From assembly GCA_949511925.1 (NCBI GenBank), contig CATEYX010000061.1, positions 1 to 7,343 on the forward strand: a DNA stretch of 7,343 nucleotides, in the 5' to 3' direction. Each line of letters opens with the position of its first letter. The stretch's first letter is position 1. The translations under genes were made by a program, and so were the position numbers. The notes below the pieces were generated by a model. That model had not been told where the DNA came from, made no database searches, and saw nothing but the letters and a program-made list of their open reading frames with translations. Positions 1-5,712 of the stretch are shown piece after piece. Source of the DNA: Cryomorphaceae bacterium (GTDB lineage: Bacteria > Bacteroidota > Bacteroidia > Flavobacteriales > BACL11).

Positions 1-773
1 ACTTTGTAGTTATTAAGTATCATACCAAAAATAAGTATGATAATAAGAGAAGATAAATGGAACATTTTTCCAATTGCGTACAACAATAGCAGTATAGCAA
101 TCAGTAAAAAAAGCTTTACATGTCCCTTTATATTTTGAAACACATAAATAAGAATATAGGAAATGATAATAGAGATGATAACCGTTAAGGCTAGGTTTCC
201 TAATACTTCACTATACACACTCTCCCCTGCTTTAGAGCCCACCATAGTTAAAACACTATAAAAACCAATAATCCCAATAATATCCGAAAAGGTACTTTCG
301 TAAATCATGAATTCACGTTTGTCTTTATCCAAATCACCTATACTTGGCAGGATGATAGCGGAGCTTAAAATTGATAGTGGAATTGTATAAAGTAGTGCAT
401 TTAACACCTCAACTTCTATTAAAAAATTAAGGGCTAATGCAGCTAAATATGCAGTAGCACCCAATCCGATTAAAGCAACCAAAAAGGATTTAACTATTAA
501 ACCAATTTTTTCTTTTAACAACTGCAAATCTAAAGCAGCCTCCAGTACAATTAAAATTAATCCCACCACACCTAAAACTTCCAAAATAGGAAATAAATCA
601 GGTTTGGGTATACCTGAAAAGCGCAGAGCATAGTTGATGCTAATTCCTAGTCCTATAAGCATTAGTACGGCTGGTACTCCTGATTTTTTAGCGTACAAAT
701 TGAAAAAATACGAAATAATTATCGTTATAGAAAAGATAATAATTAGGTGATATGTACTTAAGGCTTCAAACAA
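1..773 (-). CDS. Cation:proton antiporter (Na+/H+ exchanger family), N-terminal 257 residues, cut by window edge
   Basis: This integral membrane protein should exchange Na+ or K+ for H+ across the inner membrane. My reading of the minus strand stays open from 773 to the left edge, so the C-terminal part is missing. The visible portion is a run of hydrophobic helices typical of the CPA superfamily (Pfam Na_H_Exchanger fold): helices near residues 8-25, 35-50, 62-82, 92-118, 125-143, 160-178, 192-212 and 219-235. A conserved-looking segment reads LSSAIILPSIGDLDKD (135-150), followed by YESTFSDIIG (158-167), which corresponds to the ion-binding helix. There, S163-D164 stands where CPA1 members usually have Asn-Asp and CPA2 members Asp-Asp. 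The start is chosen as TTG at 773, one base after the rseP stop. The frame is closed by a stop at 786-788, and the first ATG (660-662, M38) would remove the first helix. It is the fifth gene of the operon. Ion specificity cannot be told. Confidence 0.85.
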   Translation of the reverse strand, partial: MFEALSTYHLIIIFSITIIISYFFNLYAKKSGVPAVLMLIGLGISINYALRFSGIPKPDLFPILEVLGVVGLILIVLEAALDLQLLKEKIGLIVKSFLVALIGLGATAYLAALALNFLIEVEVLNALLYTIPLSILSSAIILPSIGDLDKDKREFMIYESTFSDIIGIIGFYSVLTMVGSKAGESVYSEVLGNLALTVIISIIISYILIYVFQNIKGHVKLFLLIAILLLLYAIGKMFHLSSLIIILIFGMILNNYK

Positions 774-774
774 T

Positions 775-2112
775 TTAGAAAAGTTTTAGTATATCGTTTC
801 CATTAGCAAAAACCAACAGACTTAATAATAATATCATTCCTACTACTTGGGCATATTCCATAATTTTTTCAGGAGCAGGTTTGCCAACAACAATTTCGTA
901 TAATAAGAAAACAACATGTCCACCATCCAAAGCTGGGATAGGTAGGATATTCATAAAAGCCAACATTAAAGAAAGGAAAGCGGTTAAGTTCCAAAATATC
1001 TCCCAGTTCCAAGTTGCAGGAAACATAGAGCCAATAGCTCCAAAACCTCCCATTCCTTTATAAGCCCCAGTACTTGGAGAAAGAATCATTTTAAACTGAG
1101 AAATATAGCTACCCAACTTCTTAATCGCTTTTTTGTATCCTGCAGGGAAAGCGGCAAAGAACCCATATTTATCTGAAGCTAATTTATAAACTTCTAGCTT
1201 TTCTAATTGTTCAATACTAAGGTTGGCAGGAGCAAAACCTAAAGTACCTTCATTAGAAACCAATACCGTAAGCTCTACTTCTTTTCCTCCTCTATCCACC
1301 ATTACATCAATAGTATCTGAAATATGTGTGTTTAGAGCTTCTTTAAATTCATCAAAATAAGAATAAGATATTCCGTTAACCGCTTTTATAATATCCTTTT
1401 TTTGCAATCCTCCAATTTCCGCATTTGATCCTTTTTCTACCCTACTAACTATAGTTGGAATTCTAGGGTATAGAATTAGTTTAGTTTTATTATTCAGAAA
1501 TTTATCAATCAAATCTATTGGCATACTGAGCTCAACCTCTTCCTCACCTCTCTGTACAGTGATTACTTTAGAAGTAATTACTTTTTCTAATATATCAGAG
1601 TATCGCTCTACTAAAACTCCATCGGCAGAAATAATCTTATCTCCACTTTTAAAACCTATTTCTGTTGCTAAATCATCTGTACACCAAATACCATCTTTAA
1701 TATTTTCATTTGGCAAATATTTATCGCCATAAGTATAAAGTGTCATGGAATAAATAAAGATTCCTAAAAACAGATTTACCGTAACCCCACCCAACATAAT
1801 GATTAATCTCTGCCAAGCTGGTTTTGCTCTAAACTCCCAAGATTCAGCAGGTTTTTCCATCTGTTCCTTGTCCATGCTTTCATCTATCATCCCTGATATT
1901 TTTACGTAACCACCCAAAGGAAGCCATCCAATACCATACTCGGTATCGCCTATTTTCTTTTTTACTACTGAAAACCAAGGATCAAAAAATAAGTAGAATT
2001 TTTCTACTCTTGTTTTGAATAGTTTTGCGGGTATAAAATGACCTAGTTCGTGTAAAACTACTAGAATTGATAAACTCATTAAGAGTTGTGATGCTTTTAT
2101 TAAAAAATCCAT
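775..2112 (-). CDS. rseP: RIP metalloprotease RseP, site-2 intramembrane protease
   Basis: RseP is an inner-membrane zinc protease that cuts transmembrane segments, classically of anti-sigma factors after a first periplasmic cut, and also remnant signal peptides. The 445 residues match the family length (E. coli about 450). The zinc motif HELGH lies at residues 21-25 in the first membrane segment. The GGVTVN segment (108-113) opens the second, and the third zinc ligand is D396 in NILPIPALDGGH (388-399). Helices lie near 4-30, 100-125, 373-395 and 420-437. The region between 130 and 300 carries two PDZ-like modules (about 134-200 and 218-296), matching the two periplasmic PDZ domains of RseP. 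The ATG follows the dxr stop codon with no spacer, and the antiporter begins one base after its stop, so translation is probably coupled. All catalytic residues are present. The local substrate is unknown; an ECF-sigma/anti-sigma pair elsewhere in the genome is the natural candidate. Confidence 0.95.
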   Translation of the reverse strand: MDFLIKASQLLMSLSILVVLHELGHFIPAKLFKTRVEKFYLFFDPWFSVVKKKIGDTEYGIGWLPLGGYVKISGMIDESMDKEQMEKPAESWEFRAKPAWQRLIIMLGGVTVNLFLGIFIYSMTLYTYGDKYLPNENIKDGIWCTDDLATEIGFKSGDKIISADGVLVERYSDILEKVITSKVITVQRGEEEVELSMPIDLIDKFLNNKTKLILYPRIPTIVSRVEKGSNAEIGGLQKKDIIKAVNGISYSYFDEFKEALNTHISDTIDVMVDRGGKEVELTVLVSNEGTLGFAPANLSIEQLEKLEVYKLASDKYGFFAAFPAGYKKAIKKLGSYISQFKMILSPSTGAYKGMGGFGAIGSMFPATWNWEIFWNLTAFLSLMLAFMNILPIPALDGGHVVFLLYEIVVGKPAPEKIMEYAQVVGMILLLSLLVFANGNDILKLF

Positions 2113-3270
2113 TTATAATAATTCGTTTGCTAATATTCGTGTTTCTTTGTTTGTTGCTACATAATCCGCCAATGTAGGATTGGAAACAAAAGTAATTTTT
2201 TCCATACAATCGGCAATTAAATCAGACATATTTAAAAACCCAATTTTATCTTTCAAAAAAGCAGCTACTGCAATTTCGTTTGCTGCATTCAAAATACAGG
2301 GCATATTTCCTCCTTTGTCCATAGCATTATAGGCCAATTGTAAATTACGGAAAGTTTCCAAGTCAGGCTTTTCAAAAGTTAAGTTAGGGTAATCCATAAA
2401 TGAAAAACGCTTGAATGTATTTTTAAGCCTTTCAGGAAATCCTAAAGCATATTGTATAGGTAGTTTCATGTCTGGCACACCTAATTGTGCTTTTATTGAA
2501 CCATCTTCAAATTGTACGGCAGAGTGAATGATAGATTGAGGGTGAACAATTACATCAATCTGTTCTGCCGTTAAATCAAACAGCCACTTTGCTTCAATTA
2601 CTTCTAACCCTTTGTTCATTAAACTAGCACTATCAATTGTAATTTTAGCTCCCATTTCCCAATTAGGATGTTTTAGTGCTTGGGCTTTTGTTATGTTAAG
2701 CAAATCATTTTGTAACCTTCCCCTAAAAGGACCGCCTGAGGCTGTTAAATATATTTTTTCAATAGGGTTGTAAGTTTCACCAACTAGGCATTGAAAAATA
2801 GCTGAATGTTCAGAATCAACAGGGTAAATTTTAACCCCATTTTCAAGACATAATTTTGTGATTAAATCTCCAGCAACAACCAAAGTTTCCTTGTTTGCTA
2901 AGGCAATTGTCTTTTTAGCTTTTATCGCTCTAATGGTGGGTTTTAATCCTGAGTATCCTACCAAAGCCGTAAGTACAACATCAATATTTTCTCCTTCAAC
3001 CACTTCCTCTAATGATTGTTGACCTGCAAATACTTTTATACCTAGTTTAAAAAGAGCATCATCCACCTCTTTGTATTTTTCTTCATTGGCTATAACAACC
3101 GTATTTGGCTTGAATTTTATAGCTTGTTCAATCAGTAGTTTACTATTATTATTTGCGGTTAATACTTCAACTTCAAACAAATTTGAATGTTCACTAATTA
3201 CCTCTAAAGCCTGGGTTCCAATTGAGCCGGTAGAACCTAGTATTGCGATTTGTTTTTTCTTTCCCTCCAT
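2113..3270 (-). CDS. dxr: 1-deoxy-D-xylulose 5-phosphate reductoisomerase (IspC/DXR)
   Basis: This cytoplasmic enzyme converts 1-deoxy-D-xylulose 5-phosphate to 2-C-methyl-D-erythritol 4-phosphate with NADPH and a divalent metal. It is the committed step of the MEP pathway to isoprenoids and the fosmidomycin target. At 385 residues it has normal length. The nucleotide-binding loop GSTGSIG is at 12-18. Metal ligands are D152 and E154 in VDSEH and E223 in NKGLEVIEAKWLF. Substrate-binding residues are also seen: S214, N219 and K220, and H201 with W204 in HPNW on the flexible lid; these align with E. coli H209, W212, S222, N227, K228 and E231. ASGGPFRG (177-184) and HPQSIIHS (243-250) are further family signatures. 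The start ATG shares one base with the GH3 stop (TAATG), which suggests re-initiation. In E. coli, uppS and cdsA lie between dxr and rseP; here the two are directly adjacent. The gene looks fully functional. Confidence 0.97.
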   Translation of the reverse strand: MEGKKKQIAILGSTGSIGTQALEVISEHSNLFEVEVLTANNNSKLLIEQAIKFKPNTVVIANEEKYKEVDDALFKLGIKVFAGQQSLEEVVEGENIDVVLTALVGYSGLKPTIRAIKAKKTIALANKETLVVAGDLITKLCLENGVKIYPVDSEHSAIFQCLVGETYNPIEKIYLTASGGPFRGRLQNDLLNITKAQALKHPNWEMGAKITIDSASLMNKGLEVIEAKWLFDLTAEQIDVIVHPQSIIHSAVQFEDGSIKAQLGVPDMKLPIQYALGFPERLKNTFKRFSFMDYPNLTFEKPDLETFRNLQLAYNAMDKGGNMPCILNAANEIAVAAFLKDKIGFLNMSDLIADCMEKITFVSNPTLADYVATNKETRILANELL

Positions 3271-4757
3271 TAAAATACGTTTAATTTATCGGCTATCTGC
3301 CTGTCATTTGCCAATCTTGGAACTTTGTTTTGTCCGCCTAACTTTCCTATTGATTTCATATAATCTCTGAAACCATTTTTATTAATTTTTGTAATGAGTA
3401 AGGGTTTTAAAATTCCCCCATTAATTAAGTCCTTGTAATACGTATTGTGTTTTTGCAAAGTGTTGTCAATCATCTCACTAAAAACAGCCATATTTTCAGG
3501 TTCTTTTTCAAACTCTACTAACCACTGATGATAAGGTAATCCGCTTTCAGGGGTTACTTGTGGAGCTACATGAAACTCATTAACCTGTGCAGGAATCTTT
3601 GCAATAGTTTCCTGTAATGATTTTTCTACTTCTTCAGCAATAACGTGTTCCCCAAATGCTGAAGTGAAATGCTTAATTCTACCACTCACGACTATTCTGT
3701 ATGGGTAAATTGAAACAAATTTTATGGTGTCCCCAATATTATAACCCCACAGTCCAGCATCCGTATTTAGGATAATGACATAATTTACGCCAACCTCTAC
3801 ATCAGCTAAGGAAATACGAGTAGGATTCTTGTTAAAAAATTCTTCTGATGGAATAAATTCATAAAATATTCCATGATTAACACAAAGCAACATCCCCTTT
3901 TCTGTTTGGGAGTCTTGATAGGCAATAAAGCCTTCAGAAGCAGGGTATAATTCTATTCCATCTACTTTTTTTCCGATTAACTTTTCAAAAGTTTGTCGAT
4001 AAGGTTCATAGTTTACCCCTCCGTATATAAACAAGTCAAATTTTGGAAAAATATCTTTAATTAGTTTTCCGGTTTTATCTTGTAATTTTTCAAAATACAT
4101 TTGAACCCAAGGAGGAATTCCTGAAATTAAACTCATATTCTCATCAAGTGTTTCCTTTAGAATTGCATCTACTTTATCTTCCCAATCTTCAATGCAATTG
4201 GTTTCATAAGAAGGTAATTGGTTTTTTTTCAAATAAGATGGTGTGTGATGAGCCACAATTCCTGAGAGCCTTCCTGTAAGGATATCTCCTGTTTTACTTA
4301 GTTCAGGACTTCCCTGTAGGAAAATCATTTTACCATTAACAATAGATGTATTTTTAGTTTCAGCGATATAACTTAGTATTGCATCACGAGCAGCGGTAAT
4401 ATGGTGTGGCATACTTTCTTTGCTAATTGGAATGTACTTTGTCCCTGAAGTTGTCCCTGAAGTTTTACAAAAATAAAGAGGTCTTCCAGGCCAAAGCACA
4501 TCTTTTTTGCCATCAATTATTTCTTGTACATAAATTTTCAGCTCTTCATAGTCTCGTACAGGAATATTTTTTTTCCAATCAGAATAATTTAAGATTTCTG
4601 AAAATTTGTGGTCTTTTCCAAATTTTGTATTTTTAGCCTTATTTACTAATGACAGTAAAAGGGCATTCTGAACTTTTACAGCATTTTTCTTCCACTTTCT
4701 GTTCTTTTTAACAATTTGTTTTGCAAACGGGAGGCTGAGTAATGATTTTAATCCCAT
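3270..4757 (-). CDS. GH3 auxin-responsive-promoter family protein, acyl-adenylating enzyme of unknown substrate
   Basis: The 495-residue protein belongs to the GH3 family, part of the ANL adenylating superfamily. Plant members activate a carboxylate with ATP and join it to an amino acid; no function is generally established for bacterial members. The phosphate-binding loop is TSGTTSGTKYIP (99-110). The second motif is YPASEGF (271-277), with the glutamate expected to bind metal and ATP. The third is GLWGYNIGD (335-343), holding the aspartate that contacts ribose. The hinge region follows at SGRIKHF (358-364), and the C-terminal lysine motif GGQNKVPR is at 474-481. An intact set of motifs argues for a working enzyme rather than a remnant. 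No signal peptide or membrane helix is evident, so it is probably cytoplasmic. It starts 3 bp after the M23 stop and overlaps dxr by one base. The substrate is not predictable from sequence; jasmonate or auxin chemistry should not be assumed. Confidence 0.9.
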   Translation of the reverse strand: MGLKSLLSLPFAKQIVKKNRKWKKNAVKVQNALLLSLVNKAKNTKFGKDHKFSEILNYSDWKKNIPVRDYEELKIYVQEIIDGKKDVLWPGRPLYFCKTSGTTSGTKYIPISKESMPHHITAARDAILSYIAETKNTSIVNGKMIFLQGSPELSKTGDILTGRLSGIVAHHTPSYLKKNQLPSYETNCIEDWEDKVDAILKETLDENMSLISGIPPWVQMYFEKLQDKTGKLIKDIFPKFDLFIYGGVNYEPYRQTFEKLIGKKVDGIELYPASEGFIAYQDSQTEKGMLLCVNHGIFYEFIPSEEFFNKNPTRISLADVEVGVNYVIILNTDAGLWGYNIGDTIKFVSIYPYRIVVSGRIKHFTSAFGEHVIAEEVEKSLQETIAKIPAQVNEFHVAPQVTPESGLPYHQWLVEFEKEPENMAVFSEMIDNTLQKHNTYYKDLINGGILKPLLITKINKNGFRDYMKSIGKLGGQNKVPRLANDRQIADKLNVF

Positions 4758-4760
4758 TTT

Positions 4761-5618
4761 TTAAAAAGAAATATAATTTTCAGGGTTAACAGGAACTCCT
4801 TTGTGCCAAAGTTCAAAATGCAGATGTGGGCCTGATGAAAGTTCTCCAGAATTTCCAATAATAGCAATGTGATCACCCGCATTTACATAATCACCCACCG
4901 ATTTTAATAAAACAGAGTTGTGTTTGTAAAAAGAAAGATAGTCATTCTTGTGTTGCACACCTATAACATTTCCCGTTTCATATGCCCAATGACTAATAAT
5001 TACTGTTCCCTCTAGAACACTTGAGATTCTTGATTTTTCTTTGGCCACCAAATCAATTCCAAAATGTTTTGTTTTGTTGTTATATCCGTCACTTATCAAA
5101 CCAGTAAGAGGAGTGAAAAACATTAAATTAGTATTATTTTTTGTGTTGTCATTTTTATAAATGGAACTTTTATCTTCCGTCTCTACCTTTACACGAAAGA
5201 GAGAGTCTTCTTTTGATTTTTCAAATGAAATTGGAATTTGAGTATTCGTTATTTCTTCATAATTTTCTGGAGTTACAAGTACTTCACCATTAATTATTTT
5301 ATTTAAGTTTTCAAGATAAATACTTCTGTTAAGTAAAATTGCTTCAAGGGAGTCTGATTTTATATTTAACTCAATTAATCCTTTTTGCACCTCAACAGAT
5401 GATTTTCCAGGAACATATTCGCTTAATGGAGTATAAGCAATTAATAACATTGTGCTAAAAAAGCAGAAAAACACAAGGGTAACTACAAAAGCAATAACAT
5501 TTATTCGCGTTAACTTTACAGATAACTTTTCTTCAAAAGAATTATCTGTCATTATCACAAAACGGTATTTGTGAAATAATTTAGACCAATATTTTTCTCT
5601 ACCTTCTTTATCTTGCAT
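4761..5618 (-). CDS. Membrane-anchored M23 family (LytM-type) peptidoglycan peptidase
   Basis: M23 enzymes are zinc endopeptidases that cut peptide cross-links in peptidoglycan, or, when degenerate, activate amidases. Counting from the ATG at 5618 (285 residues), a basic cytoplasmic N-terminus with HKYRFVIMTDNSFEEK (16-31) precedes one membrane helix at about 41-62. A linker of roughly 100 residues follows, then the LytM domain at about 166-285. Zinc ligands are H185 and D189 (HFGID) and H267; the catalytic histidines are H233 (YKH) and H265 (GPHLHFELW). All five are present, so the domain should be active in the periplasm. An upstream in-frame ATG at 5636 would add six residues (MIFANI). I prefer 5618 because, from memory, relatives begin with a charged stretch just before this conserved N-terminal block, and because 5636 falls inside an inverted repeat. 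It is the first gene of the minus-strand operon and is divergent from the PorW/SprE gene. Confidence 0.9.
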   Translation of the reverse strand: MQDKEGREKYWSKLFHKYRFVIMTDNSFEEKLSVKLTRINVIAFVVTLVFFCFFSTMLLIAYTPLSEYVPGKSSVEVQKGLIELNIKSDSLEAILLNRSIYLENLNKIINGEVLVTPENYEEITNTQIPISFEKSKEDSLFRVKVETEDKSSIYKNDNTKNNTNLMFFTPLTGLISDGYNNKTKHFGIDLVAKEKSRISSVLEGTVIISHWAYETGNVIGVQHKNDYLSFYKHNSVLLKSVGDYVNAGDHIAIIGNSGELSSGPHLHFELWHKGVPVNPENYISF

Positions 5619-5622
5619 AATG

Positions 5623-5655
5623 TTTGCAAATATCATAAAATTATGAGCATATTTG
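5623..5655 (+). promoter_or_regulatory. Candidate Bacteroidota-type promoter for the PorW/SprE gene
   Basis: TTTG at 5623-5626 and CATATTTG at 5648-5655 are separated by 21 bases, resembling the phylum's primary sigma promoter (TTTG at -33 and TAnnTTTG at -7), with one mismatch in the first -7 base. Transcription would start near 5660, giving a leader of about 50 bases before the GTG at 5713. On the other strand, GATATTTG (5634 down to 5627) is a possible -7 element for the M23 operon, but no TTTG sits at the right distance upstream of it, so that assignment is weaker. Confidence 0.3.
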
Positions 5656-5656
5656 C
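5626..5656. repeat. 31-bp imperfect inverted repeat in the divergent intergenic region
   Basis: GCAAATAT (5626-5633) is perfectly repeated in inverse orientation as ATATTTGC (5649-5656). Inside it, CATAA (5634-5638) pairs with TTATG (5641-5645), leaving a two-base centre and a three-base asymmetry (AGC, 5646-5648) on the right. The outer arms read ATATTTG outward on each strand, close to the Bacteroidota -7 consensus TAnnTTTG. It lies between the M23 start and the PorW/SprE start. It may be an operator or simply two opposed -7 elements; a role as an RNA hairpin is less likely at this position. Confidence 0.5.
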
Positions 5657-5712
5657 GAGAATTTTACGATTAGCGGTAAAATAATTTTAATTAAAAGAAG
5701 TTTAGTAACCAA

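Noticed and set aside
881..1063. Short plus-strand reading frame opposite rseP
   Set aside because: It lies entirely antisense to the conserved C-terminal zinc-ligand region of rseP, and its translation shows no recognisable domain.
1982..2209. 75-codon minus-strand frame across the dxr-rseP junction
   Set aside because: It overlaps two well-supported genes in another frame, including the HELGH region, and has no family signature.
3071..3370. 99-codon plus-strand frame opposite the dxr start and GH3 end
   Set aside because: It is antisense to conserved coding sequence of both genes; the hydrophobic, Ser/Leu-rich translation is what the opposite strand of AT-rich genes gives.
4427..4636. 69-codon plus-strand frame opposite the GH3 N-terminal region
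   Set aside because: It lies antisense to the ATP-loop region of GH3, with no domain and no promoter or ribosome site of note.
5685..5696. Perfect 12-bp palindrome TTTTAATTAAAA before the PorW/SprE gene
   Set aside because: It is pure A/T in an AT-rich intergenic stretch, so chance occurrence is likely; symmetry does not extend beyond the 12 bases.
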